Assembly: GCF_000508165.1 (NCBI RefSeq)
Contig: NZ_AYOZ01000014.1
Span: 1 to 46,646 of the forward strand
Direction: 5' to 3'
Origin: Marinomonas profundimaris
GTDB taxonomy: Bacteria > Pseudomonadota > Gammaproteobacteria > Pseudomonadales > Marinomonadaceae
Length of the DNA: 46,646 nt
Made by a program: the position numbers and the translations under genes. The stretch's first letter is position 1. Each line of letters begins with the position of its first letter. The notes under the pieces were generated by a model. It saw only the letters and a list, made by a program, of their open reading frames with translations, did not search any database and was not told where the DNA came from. Shown here piece by piece: positions 26,729-35,436 of this stretch.

Positions 26729-28486
26729 ATGAGCCAACCCTTTCAATTACGAGACTACCAAACTCAAGCCGTCGAAGCGTCTTTAGCGCACTTTCGCGCC
26801 AGCGACGACCCCGCCATTATTGTATTGCCTACTGGCGCAGGTAAAAGCCTGGTCATCGCGGAGTTAAGCCGATTGGCTAAGGGACGGGTTATTTGTTTGG
26901 CCCACGTAAAAGAATTGGTTGAACAAAATCATGCAAAATTTCTTGCGACAGGTTCATCTGCTGGCATCTTTTCTGCTGGGCTAAGCCAAAAAAACAGCGC
27001 CTCAAAAACCACCTTTGCCAGCATTCAATCCATTTCCGCTAACCTACTTGAATTCGACGTACCAGCTAGCCTTATCATTATTGACGAATGCCATCGGGTC
27101 AGCATGGAAGAAAGTGGCCAATACCAAAAAACCATTGAACACTTTAAAACACTCAACCCAAAAGTGAAGATCCTCGGATTAACCGCAACACCTTATCGAC
27201 TAGGAAGCGGCTGGATTTATCAACACCATTACCACGGCTACACGCGACAAGGGCCAGATTCGATTTTTAAGAAATGTATTTTTGAACTACCATTGCAACA
27301 CATGGTCAAGAAAGGCTATTTAACACCGCCCATTCATTACGACGCCGCTATTGCGCATTATGACTTCAGTCTTCTCACAGAAAGCCTTGATGGCGAACAA
27401 AACACCGACGACATTGCACTCAATGAACTCATTCACAAAAACCCTCGCGTCACCAAAGCCGTCACAGAACAAATATTACAACTTAGCCAAGACAGACAAG
27501 GCGTGATGATTTTTGCGGCAACCATTGATCACGCAACTGAAATAGCAGGTTATTTACCCGTCGACAAGACGGCGTTAATTACAGGTAAAACAAAAACAAA
27601 ACAACGAGATGCCCTCATTTCGGCTTTTAAAGCCAAAGAAATCAAATTTCTCGTTAATGTCTCCGTTCTGACCACAGGATTTGATGCGCCCCATGTGGAC
27701 GTCATTGCCATCTTACGACCCACGCAATCTATTAGTTTATTTCAGCAAATTGTCGGGCGCGGCCTGCGACTAAGCCCTGGAAAAAAAGACTGCCTCGTTT
27801 TGGATTACACCAACAATGGCTACAATATTTTTCAGCCTGAAATTGGTGAAAAACGCCCAACGCCAGATTCTGTTGCTGTGCAAATTCACTGCCCTGAATG
27901 CGATTTTGCCAATACCTTTTGGGGAAGAAAAGACGAGGAAGGCAACATACTTGAACACTTTGGACGTCGTTGTCATGGTTTAATTGATTCGCCAGAAGGC
28001 GAACACCAATGCACTTACCGCTTTCGCTTTAAGCGCTGCCCGTATTGCAATGAAGAAAATGATATTGCCGCCAGACAATGCCAGCATTGCGCCGAAAAGC
28101 TCATAGACCCTGACGATTTATTAAGAAGCGCACTAAACCTAAAAAACAATAAGGTACTACGCTGTTCTGACATCACGTCAGACATTATTTGGAAAGACAA
28201 AAGCCTTAAAATCACCTATCACGACGAAGATGGACTTACACTTTCAGAGACCTTTCGATTCAATTATAAAAAATCGCGGCAAGCCTTTAACGACCTATTC
28301 GGACGAAGAGTGGCTAACGCCAGTCAGTCCATTGAGTTTGACACACTTGAAGAAGTTGAGAAGTTTCTACCTTATCTTCCTGCACCTGACTTTGTCATAG
28401 CCAAAAAGCAAAAACAGCACTGGCAAGTAACAGAACGTTTATTTGATTACAAAGGCCCATACCGGAAAGCCAATGAACTAAACTAA
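26729..28486 (+). CDS. radD: DEAD/DEAH helicase-like ATPase RadD (YejH)
   Basis: A 585-residue superfamily 2 protein, the same length as E. coli RadD. Walker A PTGAGKS (34-40), IIIDECHR (motif II), LTATPYR (motif III), TGFDAPHVD and QQIVGRGLRLS (motif VI). Two zinc-binding clusters lie C-terminal (CPECDFANTFW; CPYCNEENDIAARQCQHC). RadD acts in double-strand break repair and template-switch processing in E. coli. It is divergent from the oxygenase gene with a very short intergenic region. Confidence 0.93.
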   Translation: MSQPFQLRDYQTQAVEASLAHFRASDDPAIIVLPTGAGKSLVIAELSRLAKGRVICLAHVKELVEQNHAKFLATGSSAGIFSAGLSQKNSASKTTFASIQSISANLLEFDVPASLIIIDECHRVSMEESGQYQKTIEHFKTLNPKVKILGLTATPYRLGSGWIYQHHYHGYTRQGPDSIFKKCIFELPLQHMVKKGYLTPPIHYDAAIAHYDFSLLTESLDGEQNTDDIALNELIHKNPRVTKAVTEQILQLSQDRQGVMIFAATIDHATEIAGYLPVDKTALITGKTKTKQRDALISAFKAKEIKFLVNVSVLTTGFDAPHVDVIAILRPTQSISLFQQIVGRGLRLSPGKKDCLVLDYTNNGYNIFQPEIGEKRPTPDSVAVQIHCPECDFANTFWGRKDEEGNILEHFGRRCHGLIDSPEGEHQCTYRFRFKRCPYCNEENDIAARQCQHCAEKLIDPDDLLRSALNLKNNKVLRCSDITSDIIWKDKSLKITYHDEDGLTLSETFRFNYKKSRQAFNDLFGRRVANASQSIEFDTLEEVEKFLPYLPAPDFVIAKKQKQHWQVTERLFDYKGPYRKANELN

Positions 28487-28491
28487 AACAG

Positions 28492-29079
28492 TTAACGCTT
28501 ATTTTTCAGTGCGTTTCGATAGGACATTTCAAACGGAAGGTTCATCCGTTTTAAATTTTCCATAGCCACGGGGCCCAATATGCCTTTCGGCACACCACTC
28601 AATAACACAAACCAATAGTTAGCCATCATATTTTCAGCAAAGATACTTGCCGTTTTCTCCTCTACACCAACTTGCTTAAAACGCTTAATGATGCCTTCCG
28701 AAATCACCGACATTTGATTCGTATGAAAACCGCCCGTGGCCAAACTATCCAATAAAACCTGTCGCGTAAATTCTACGTATTCATCATAAAAATCAAACAA
28801 TACTTGCGCCATCTGCTGCAAATAATCAATCGGCGATACACTGGCTTTTTGCGCAAGTACCGCAGCACGAAGCGCAACATCCATTTCATCAAAGAATATA
28901 TCTTTTACCAAAGAAAGTTTATCTGGGAAGTGAACAAACAAAGTGCCAACCGCTATTCCTGCTTGCTCGCTCAAATAGCGGGTACTGGTTACTTCAATGC
29001 CTTGCTTGAGGAAGGATTGCTTAGCAATATTTTTGATTTTGGCGCGCGTGTTGGCTTTTTGCTGCTGTCGAAGACTCAC
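28492..29079 (-). CDS. TetR/AcrR-family transcriptional regulator
   Basis: A 195-residue repressor with an N-terminal helix-turn-helix (ANTRAKIKNIAKQSFLKQG, then GIAVGTLFVHFPDKLSLVKD) and an all-helical ligand domain. Start is GTG 29079, with AAGGGA nine bases upstream. No obvious target is divergent from it; the DUF1499 gene (29148-29912) lies just upstream on the same strand, so it may be the second gene of a transcript. Confidence 0.9.
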   Translation of the reverse strand: MSLRQQQKANTRAKIKNIAKQSFLKQGIEVTSTRYLSEQAGIAVGTLFVHFPDKLSLVKDIFFDEMDVALRAAVLAQKASVSPIDYLQQMAQVLFDFYDEYVEFTRQVLLDSLATGGFHTNQMSVISEGIIKRFKQVGVEEKTASIFAENMMANYWFVLLSGVPKGILGPVAMENLKRMNLPFEMSYRNALKNKR

Positions 29080-29147
29080 TTGTCGATTCCCTTGAGTAAG
29101 ATATCCAGAGAGTCTAGCCTGTCTGATTTTTATTGACGAGTAGAAAA

Positions 29148-29912
29148 TTAACGCACTGAATTAACACTGGGCATGGATGATCGGGCTAACGCAGTAGACA
29201 GATCCCGCATAAAAGACTCAATACGCTGCGCATTGACACCAAAATCGCCAACACCCGCTCTTGAGCAGGAACGCATGTCTATCCTTACTTTATCGCCTTC
29301 GACTTGTGTGATCCGAATCACAACATCATCGCGAAAACCAAAAATTGGCGTACGAGCAGTTGCTTCCACAATACCCGCTTGAGAATACTTCGCCACCACT
29401 TCCCAACCACGACTTTCAATCAACCTAACCACTTCTGAATATACAGTAGGCTTATCTTTCTCACTATAAACAGGTAATACATTCGGATAATATTCGTGCT
29501 GAATATCCGCCCATTCAGCATTATAGCTAAGGTCATTTTCATTGTATTTACGGATAAAATTAACATTCAAGTACGCAGGCGGCGTGACTGTGTCGGTTGT
29601 AATATCATTAATGGGAGGAAGCCCAGATTTTTGCAAATAGATACCTATCCACATCGCGCTGTAAACAAACGAAACTATTAATACGAGAAAGAAAAAACGC
29701 TGACTCGCTATGTTTTTCTCCTTTCGGCAGACACATAACGACAGGACAGTAAGAAAGGAAATCAACAAAGAAGCAAAAACGCTTTGACGCAACAGGGAAA
29801 AGCAAGTTAATGGTTCAAAAATTCCAACTCGCACACCGGCAATTGATATAAATGCCACACACCCTACTAACATAAGAAGAATGTATAAAACCGGTGAGAT
29901 ATAACGACTCAT
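29148..29912 (-). CDS. DUF1499 membrane protein
   Basis: A 254-residue protein. Three hydrophobic segments cover residues 5-105 (LYILLMLVGCVAFISIAGV; SLLISFLTVLSLCVC; FFFLVLIVSFVYSAMWIGIYL). The C-terminal half matches DUF1499: PPINDITTDTVTPPAY, EVVRLIESRGWEVV, VEATARTPIFGFRDDVVIRI and VDMRS-type SRAGVGDFGVNAQRIESF. The soluble domain should face the periplasm or cytosol depending on topology. Function is unknown. Confidence 0.87.
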   Translation of the reverse strand: MSRYISPVLYILLMLVGCVAFISIAGVRVGIFEPLTCFSLLRQSVFASLLISFLTVLSLCVCRKEKNIASQRFFFLVLIVSFVYSAMWIGIYLQKSGLPPINDITTDTVTPPAYLNVNFIRKYNENDLSYNAEWADIQHEYYPNVLPVYSEKDKPTVYSEVVRLIESRGWEVVAKYSQAGIVEATARTPIFGFRDDVVIRITQVEGDKVRIDMRSCSRAGVGDFGVNAQRIESFMRDLSTALARSSMPSVNSVR

Positions 29913-30222
29913 AGACAGCTCATATCGAAAAATAATATCTCACACCATATCGCGACTTGAAGACAACGAACAGAAGCAAGAAGCTTGTTTTAAATCATTC
30001 CTTTGTATTTGCATATTTTCTGTAAAGTTTCCCGCAAAAGCAACCCAAAAAGACTTAAAAGAGACTTAAATCCCCCGTCAAAACAAAAAACTAACCCTTG
30101 GTTTTTTAATATTTTAAACATCAACCCAAGGGGGTTATACGCTTTACTGACAAACAAACGAGGCATAGACATCATCAACAAAAAAACGATAATAACGCAG
30201 CCTAGAAAAGAGCCACACCACA
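29913..30222. other. Gene-free stretch with an A+T-rich inverted repeat
   Basis: No convincing gene is seen. CCCTTGG (about 30092-30098) and CCAAGGG (about 30125-30131) form an imperfect inverted repeat around an A+T-rich loop. Two opposing frames of about 80 codons lie here, each with low-complexity composition. Promoters for the divergent DUF1499 and tapT genes must lie here. Confidence 0.4.
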
Positions 30223-30933
30223 ATGACAACACCATCAAATAAGCACTGCGTCGACATACTCCGTGAAGAATGCAAAAAACAGTCTATGAGACCATTTATA
30301 GCAAGAGGCGCCAACGCCGTTCGCTGCACACAATGCCTAATGGCGGAATTTGCCTGCTTTTGCCACTTTAGAATGAATCAACACTCGCCAGTCGAATTTA
30401 TTCTACTTTTTCATCGAGATGAAATTCACAAGCCCACCAACAGCGGCAGACTTATTGCGGACTTGTTTCCCGATGAAACACATGCGTTTTTATGGAGCAG
30501 AACAGAGCCGTCAAAAGCACTTTTAACACTACTAGAGGCTAAGCAAGGGCATTGCACGCTATTATTCCCGAATACCGACACGGCAAAAGTACAACAAAGA
30601 CCACAAAGGCAACTCCCGCTAAACACAGAAGAGCCCAATACAAAACACACCTTCATCATTTTGGACGGTACATGGAAACAGGCGAGTAAAATGTTCCATC
30701 AGAGCCATTGGCTGAAAGACATTCCTCATTTTGAAATAAGCAGCGAAGCGCAGCGCTCCTTCCTTGTCCGACACTCTAGCCATCAGATGCAATTTGCCAC
30801 TGCCGAAGTCAGCGCTATGCTTCTGGATACACTAGGGCACAAAAAACAAAGCCAGGCACTGCTTAGTTATTACCAAGTTTTTAATCAACATTGCCTCATT
30901 AGCCGAAAACGAGACAAAAGCACAAACACATGA
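30223..30933 (+). CDS. tapT: tRNA-uridine aminocarboxypropyltransferase (DTW domain, TapT-like)
   Basis: A 236-residue DTW-domain protein. TapT (E. coli YfiP) adds the 3-amino-3-carboxypropyl group of SAM to U47 of tRNA. Visible features: Cys cluster RCTQCLMAEFACFCHF, LLFHRDEIHKPTNSGRL, and the DTW-type motif as LDGTWKQASKM (the canonical D-T-W is D-G-T-W here), followed by SEAQRSFLVRHSSHQMQFATAE. Family call firm; the substrate uridine is assumed by orthology. Confidence 0.9.
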   Translation: MTTPSNKHCVDILREECKKQSMRPFIARGANAVRCTQCLMAEFACFCHFRMNQHSPVEFILLFHRDEIHKPTNSGRLIADLFPDETHAFLWSRTEPSKALLTLLEAKQGHCTLLFPNTDTAKVQQRPQRQLPLNTEEPNTKHTFIILDGTWKQASKMFHQSHWLKDIPHFEISSEAQRSFLVRHSSHQMQFATAEVSAMLLDTLGHKKQSQALLSYYQVFNQHCLISRKRDKSTNT

Positions 30934-31013
30934 AAGTAAATTACAAAAATAAAAAATCTTTTCAGAACAACAGAGTATGCAATTCTAGAAACAAAGCGCA
31001 CCCTCACTTACAA

Positions 31014-31496
31014 CTAAGAGGCTCTCAGCAATAAATTCACCCATCCGTTAGAGTGAAATTGGGCTGCTTGCTTTTTCTTTTTGCCCACTAGAACAGGTCC
31101 ATTATCCAAGAATAGAAACGCCTTCCAAGTTCGCTTAAACACACCCCATTTTACCTCAAAAACCACGTCACTATGGCAGCAAAAGAAAACCGTCGTATCA
31201 TCACCCCATGCAGCAAAGTGCGAAAGAAACTCATCCGGCAAAGACAGCTGCTCGCTGTCCCATACTTTCTCCCACTGAAGCTTTCCTGACGGTACCTGAG
31301 CCTTTACGGCTTTCACCCAATCTTTGTCCGTTAAATGATCGGGATGCGTATGCTCTTCACTAATATAATCACGCCAAACTTGTCCGGCTCGTCCTTCACT
31401 TAATAAACGTATTTCTTGTAAATCGGCTGGTTCTACCTTGGGGTCATTTCGCTTAAAAACCCAGCTTTTTGGAAAACAATCTAACGGTTGGTACAA
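31014..31496 (-). CDS. DUF2947 family protein
   Basis: A 160-residue cytosolic protein resembling DUF2947 of Vibrio and relatives: PLDCFPKSWVFKRNDPKV, LLSEGRAGQVWRDYISEE, DTTVFFCCHSDVVFEVKWGVFKR and FLFLDNGPVLVGKKKKQA. Function unknown. The start codon is TTG 31496 with AAGGA seven bases upstream; no ATG precedes the conserved N-terminus. Confidence 0.75.
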   Translation of the reverse strand: MYQPLDCFPKSWVFKRNDPKVEPADLQEIRLLSEGRAGQVWRDYISEEHTHPDHLTDKDWVKAVKAQVPSGKLQWEKVWDSEQLSLPDEFLSHFAAWGDDTTVFFCCHSDVVFEVKWGVFKRTWKAFLFLDNGPVLVGKKKKQAAQFHSNGWVNLLLRAS

Positions 31497-31591
31497 GACA
31501 ATGTCCTTAGAAAATAAAATTGATGAAAAAAACTAATCTAACAAGTGAGAAAGGATCGTTTGTTCAATCGGTCAAGCTTGTCTAATATTGA

Positions 31592-31615
31592 AAATGTTGT
31601 AATAAAACAACATTT
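31592..31615. promoter_or_regulatory. Inverted repeat upstream of the 63-aa gene
   Basis: AAATGTTGT (31592-31600) and ACAACATTT (31607-31615) are perfect inverted repeats with a 6-bp spacer, ending about 26 bp before the start codon. It could be an operator or a 5' leader hairpin. Confidence 0.5.
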
Positions 31616-31641
31616 ATTATGAAATCAAACAGGAGAATACC

Positions 31642-31833
31642 ATGGACTCTCAACAACAATACGAAGCATTACTCGCAAAATGGGGCTACGCAGACACAAC
31701 CGTTGAAGATCACGCTCGTCGCCAAAAACGCGCTCGCCGTGCAAAAGCCGTTGTTGCATTTTTCAAAACAACCATTAAAACCATCAAAAAAATAAGCGCT
31801 CGTCCGCAACAACTGGGTCAAGCAAGCCACTAA
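31642..31833 (+). CDS. Small basic protein, 63 aa
   Basis: Starts at ATG with AGGAG six bases upstream, a strong signal. The N-terminus is acidic (QYEALLAKWGYADTTVEDH), and the middle is very basic (RRQKRARRAKAVV), followed by an amphipathic helix (FFKTTIKTIKKISARP). There are no Cys residues. It could bind nucleic acid or a membrane surface, but I recognise no family. The perfect inverted repeat upstream suggests its own regulation. Confidence 0.7.
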   Translation: MDSQQQYEALLAKWGYADTTVEDHARRQKRARRAKAVVAFFKTTIKTIKKISARPQQLGQASH

Positions 31834-31982
31834 TTTCGAAAAGAATAAAGCCCATATTAATGGGGCATAAGTATATCGTAAACAGATCTTTTTAAGGGGA
31901 GAAAAATAATAAAACCCCCTCCCTTCCTTAACAATACCTAAATTCGCTATGATCACACTTCATTATCAACGAAGTAATTTTC

Positions 31983-32627
31983 ATGATTTATACCTACAAA
32001 GCGATAATCTTTGATTGCGATGGCGTCATAGTTGACACAGAAAACATTTCAAATACGATCTTAAAAGCCATGCTAAGCCAACACGGACTAGAGCTTGACG
32101 ATGAAACACTTCATGCAAAATTCACTGGATTCACCAACAAAGAAAACCTACTAAACGCCGAAAAATTACTTGGCAGAGCCCTACCAGACAATTTTGATGA
32201 AGAATACAGAGAACGCTTTCACCGTATTATTTCTACAGAATTAGAACCTATAAAAGGCGTCTGCGATTTACTCAGTAAAATCAAAAAACCTATTGCAATG
32301 GCCACCAATGCTCGACGCCAAGAGATGGAGTTCAAACTCAATAAAATCCATCTATCTGATGTATTTTCCACGCGTTTCTGCGTTGAAGATGTAGAGAATG
32401 GAAAACCTGCACCAGATCTATATTTGAAGGCAGCAAACGCACTCAAGGTTGACCCTAAAGATTGTTTAGTCATTGAAGATTCCGTAGCAGGAATTACTGC
32501 GGGGCGCGCAGCAGGCATGCGAGTACTCGCCTTTAGTGAAACAATTGACGCTAAAATCCAAATCGCCGCCGGCGCGACCGACTGCTTTAACACAATGAAA
32601 GAGCTAGAGGCTTTATTAGACCTCTAG
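31983..32627 (+). CDS. HAD-superfamily hydrolase (beta-phosphoglucomutase/phosphoglycolate phosphatase-like)
   Basis: A 214-residue subfamily IA HAD phosphatase. Motif I is FDCDGVIVDTE with the nucleophile Asp; motif II is MATNARR; motif III lies in ENGKPAPDLYLKAA; motif IV is VIEDSVAGITAGRAAGM. A helical cap lies between motifs I and II. Cytosolic; the substrate cannot be fixed from sequence. Confidence 0.88.
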   Translation: MIYTYKAIIFDCDGVIVDTENISNTILKAMLSQHGLELDDETLHAKFTGFTNKENLLNAEKLLGRALPDNFDEEYRERFHRIISTELEPIKGVCDLLSKIKKPIAMATNARRQEMEFKLNKIHLSDVFSTRFCVEDVENGKPAPDLYLKAANALKVDPKDCLVIEDSVAGITAGRAAGMRVLAFSETIDAKIQIAAGATDCFNTMKELEALLDL

Positions 32628-32645
32628 CAAACCTTCTAAAAAATA

Positions 32646-33674
32646 TCAGTTCGACATTGATTGCAGTTGCTTAAGCAGGCTCTTTGGCAACTCTTTGATC
32701 ACAAGCGTTCCAGAATCCGCATCAAAGACAACAGATTCACCCAACAACTCACTATCGAAACTCAGCGTTAATGCCCGCGAACTACCGGATAAACGCGTGA
32801 GCTTTTTCAAGGCCGCTTTTTCAACAAAGATTTCTTTCTCCATTTTAAAGCTATCAGAATCAGCAATTTCCAAAAACTTATTTGCTTGCTCAACTGAGAA
32901 GCGAGATTCAACCTCGGACGCAATCTCTTTAATAGCCAAAGGTTCGCGTTCTTGTGCTTTCGCCTGACAATGCTCAGAAACAACTTTTTTGAACGCATTC
33001 GCCTGTTTTGAAGGCAAACCTTCAGACTGACAAAATGCCGATGTTAAATCGACAAGCTTACGCGTTTCTTTCGCCGCTACTTTGGGTTCATCACAACCAA
33101 TAAATTGAGTAAAGTATTCACTTTCAAACTTAGGCGCTCGCCCGAAACGAAACGATATATAACGCCCTTCATCACCCGATTGCCACGCCGTCAAATTAAT
33201 ACGCAACGACATATGCAATTTTTCCATTTCAATTTGCTCAATCTGAGACAAACTAAGATCCGCACCAAGCCCAATGCCTTTTTTACGCTTTAACATCACA
33301 ATATAAAGGAAGTGCGTACCATGCAGCTCATAATGGTTAAACCACAACAAACCACCCTCCGCTTCTTCTACTGGCTCTAAATACTTAAGAAACTCCGCCG
33401 CACAATCTTTTGTGAAGCCAGCAAAATCAACAAACGTATCACTCTTAAAATGCTTGTAAAGCAAAGCCGGCAACTGAGCACCTTCATCACTTCCTTGAGG
33501 ATTAACAAAACGACCTGTATTCATACCTGAGCGATTGAACAAATTAGTCACCTGAGCAGAAAGCGCTTCTGCTTGACCATCTACAGGGTTCTCATTTGGG
33601 CGAGCGATTAATATAGCCTTACGCTCACCTTCATGTTTCTGAATCTCATGAACAATTAAGTTGCTAATAGACAC
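32646..33674 (-). CDS. yejK: Nucleoid-associated protein YejK (NdpA)
   Basis: A 342-residue member of the NdpA/YejK family (E. coli 335 residues). Signature segments: SNLIVHEIQKHEGERKAIL, VTNLFNRSGMNTGRF, HYELHGTHFLYIVMLKRKKG and SLRINLTAWQSGDEGRYISF. Start is GTG 33674 with AGAGG upstream. The protein associates with the nucleoid; its role is not settled. Confidence 0.92.
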   Translation of the reverse strand: MSISNLIVHEIQKHEGERKAILIARPNENPVDGQAEALSAQVTNLFNRSGMNTGRFVNPQGSDEGAQLPALLYKHFKSDTFVDFAGFTKDCAAEFLKYLEPVEEAEGGLLWFNHYELHGTHFLYIVMLKRKKGIGLGADLSLSQIEQIEMEKLHMSLRINLTAWQSGDEGRYISFRFGRAPKFESEYFTQFIGCDEPKVAAKETRKLVDLTSAFCQSEGLPSKQANAFKKVVSEHCQAKAQEREPLAIKEIASEVESRFSVEQANKFLEIADSDSFKMEKEIFVEKAALKKLTRLSGSSRALTLSFDSELLGESVVFDADSGTLVIKELPKSLLKQLQSMSN

Positions 33675-33760
33675 CAGCTACCTCTTACGTTTAATATGGA
33701 AGATTACGATCATTTTTTAACCCATCTTTACTGCAGGATACTTCCCCTAATTTGAATACC

Positions 33761-34075
33761 ATGATAAAACCCAAGACTACAAAAAAAGAAACACGGAAAG
33801 AACTTGAGTCTCTGGTAGATCAGTTTATCAAGAAAAAAGGGACGATCCAGCAAGTCAATATGGGCGAATCCGGTTTAATAGATGGTAAGTATAACACGAG
33901 CCACATCGGCTTTAACGAACCAAAACAAGACCGCACACCATTAAATCATGTTGTTGCTGCTATTCAGCAAAGAAAGCACACACCGCCAACAAAACCTCAA
34001 GCAAAGAAGAAACCCAAAAAGGTCATTATCTATGACGATTTTGGGGAACCTTTAAGATGGATATGGGAAGAGTAA
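33761..34075 (+). CDS. Small Lys-rich hypothetical protein
   Basis: A 104-residue frame from ATG 33761; an in-frame TTG at 33752 is less likely. It has a charged helical N-terminus (KETRKELESLVDQFIKKKG), a middle beta part (GTIQQVNMGESGLIDGKY), a Pro/Lys-rich linker (THPPTKPQAKKKPKK) and a short acidic-aromatic tail (DDFGEPLRWIWEE). The FIKKKGTIQQV segment vaguely recalls the FLARGGKVQEV piece of Pseudomonas SutA, a small RNA polymerase-binding regulator; this is by eye and weak. It diverges from yejK. Confidence 0.6.
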   Translation: MIKPKTTKKETRKELESLVDQFIKKKGTIQQVNMGESGLIDGKYNTSHIGFNEPKQDRTPLNHVVAAIQQRKHTPPTKPQAKKKPKKVIIYDDFGEPLRWIWEE

Positions 34076-34164
34076 GCGACGAAAAGCCTTTCCCTATCTC
34101 TTTGAATTCCCAGCCGATACTGTAATAATACTCTCATTAAACACATTCAAATGAAGGAGCTATC

Positions 34165-34587
34165 ATGTCCATACGATATTTACACGCCATGATAAGAACA
34201 GATAAGCCAGAAGAAAGTCATAAATTTTATACTCAAGGTCTAGGCTTAATCCAAACAAGACGCATGGACAGTGAAAAAGGCCAGTTTTCACTGATCTACT
34301 ACGCAACGGAAAAAGGTGCACCAGAAATAGAACTTACTCATAACTGGAGTGACCGCAGTTACAGTAATGGCGACCAATTTGGGCACCTAGCCTTTGAAGT
34401 AGAAAATATTTATCACGTCTGTGAAAAACTTCAATCACTAGGCGTGATCATATTACGGCCCCCTCGCGACGGTCACATGGCATTCATTAAAGACCCAAAC
34501 AACATCTCAATCGAACTCCTTCAAAAAGATGGCTCTCTCGATCTTATCGAACCATGGGTTTCAATGGAGAACATAGGCAGCTGGTAG
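34165..34587 (+). CDS. gloA: Lactoylglutathione lyase (glyoxalase I, VOC family)
   Basis: A 140-residue protein with two beta-alpha-beta-beta-beta repeats. Metal ligands are H7 (YLHAMIRT), E56 (PEIELTHN), H74 (FGHLAFEV) and E117 (SIELLQ), matching E. coli GloA H5/E56/H74/E122. It isomerises the methylglyoxal-glutathione hemithioacetal in the cytosol. The ATG follows AAGGAG at ideal spacing. Confidence 0.9.
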   Translation: MSIRYLHAMIRTDKPEESHKFYTQGLGLIQTRRMDSEKGQFSLIYYATEKGAPEIELTHNWSDRSYSNGDQFGHLAFEVENIYHVCEKLQSLGVIILRPPRDGHMAFIKDPNNISIELLQKDGSLDLIEPWVSMENIGSW

Positions 34588-34711
34588 TTACAAAAAGTTA
34601 CGCAATGCGTTTTTGGTAAACCAACGCTACAAAAAGACAATAGCTATATAGCCGAGATTTTTTTAAAATTAACCTATCGTTGAACACATATACAAGAGCA
34701 CCAATTGCATT

Positions 34712-35341
34712 ATGAAGACATTCATAAAAACCATCAGCTTAATTGGGGCATTAATTACCATGAGTAATTTTGCCTCTGCAGAAAGTCTATACGCCAAAAA
34801 CGTACAGACTCGTCTTGCTGATGCGGACAGTGATGGCGTTATTGATGCCAGGGACCTTTGCCCAAATACCCCTGAAGGTTCAGCTATTGATAATTACGGC
34901 TGTCCAAATCAGACCACCAAATTACTCTCTGTTGAACTAAACATTCTTTTTGATTCAGGTAAGGCCGATATAAAGCCCCGCTTCTATACAGAGCTTAAAG
35001 GCCTTGCAAAATTCCTGCAAGATCACCCATCAAGCACTGTCGTTATTGAAGGCCATACAGACAGCAAAGGTTCTGCTGAACTAAACCGCGCACTTTCACA
35101 GAAACGCGCATCCGCAATCGCCGATGTACTTGTTGATAGCTTCAGAATACAACCGAGTCGAGTAAAAGGTGTTGGTTATGGAGAAACACGCCCTATCGCT
35201 GACAACAATACAGCAGCAGGCAGAGGACAAAATCGCCGAGTTGTTGCAGAAGTATTTGCAAAAGAACAACTCGCTAATGAACGCTGGACAATATACAGCG
35301 TCGACCAAAATACCAGCACAGCACTAAATAGTAGAAATTAA
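34712..35341 (+). CDS. OmpA-family peptidoglycan-binding protein
   Basis: A 209-residue envelope protein. The Sec signal ends near SNFASAESL. A calcium-binding thrombospondin type 3 repeat follows (DADSDGVIDARDLCPNTPEG), then an OmpA C-terminal domain: ILFDSGKADIKP, VVIEGHTDSKG, NRALSQKRA, VKGVGYGETRPIADN and GRGQNRRV. The D and R needed to hold diaminopimelate are present in this context. It has no beta-barrel, so it is a periplasmic peptidoglycan tether of the OprF/Pal-like type without a lipobox. Confidence 0.88.
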   Translation: MKTFIKTISLIGALITMSNFASAESLYAKNVQTRLADADSDGVIDARDLCPNTPEGSAIDNYGCPNQTTKLLSVELNILFDSGKADIKPRFYTELKGLAKFLQDHPSSTVVIEGHTDSKGSAELNRALSQKRASAIADVLVDSFRIQPSRVKGVGYGETRPIADNNTAAGRGQNRRVVAEVFAKEQLANERWTIYSVDQNTSTALNSRN

Positions 35342-35344
35342 TAA

Positions 35345-35377
35345 GCAGGCATTAGTCATTTTTTACTGATTGCCTGC
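35345..35377. terminator. Hairpin between convergent genes, likely terminator
   Basis: GCAGGCA (35345-35351) pairs with TGCCTGC (35371-35377), with partial pairing inside. It sits just after the OmpA-like gene and before the flavoprotein end; the T tract is poor. Confidence 0.5.
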
Positions 35378-35436
35378 CGTTCTGAAAGCACGAAGCCCAT
35401 TCCTATCAATACCAATAAACACTTTCATTTAAACCA

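Noticed and set aside
29990..30242. Opposing ~80-codon frames between the DUF1499 gene and tapT
   Set aside because: Both are A+T-rich, overlap each other fully and lack convincing start signals.
31850..31870. GCCCAT/ATGGGGC hairpin after the 63-residue gene as terminator
   Set aside because: The stem is imperfect and not followed by T's.
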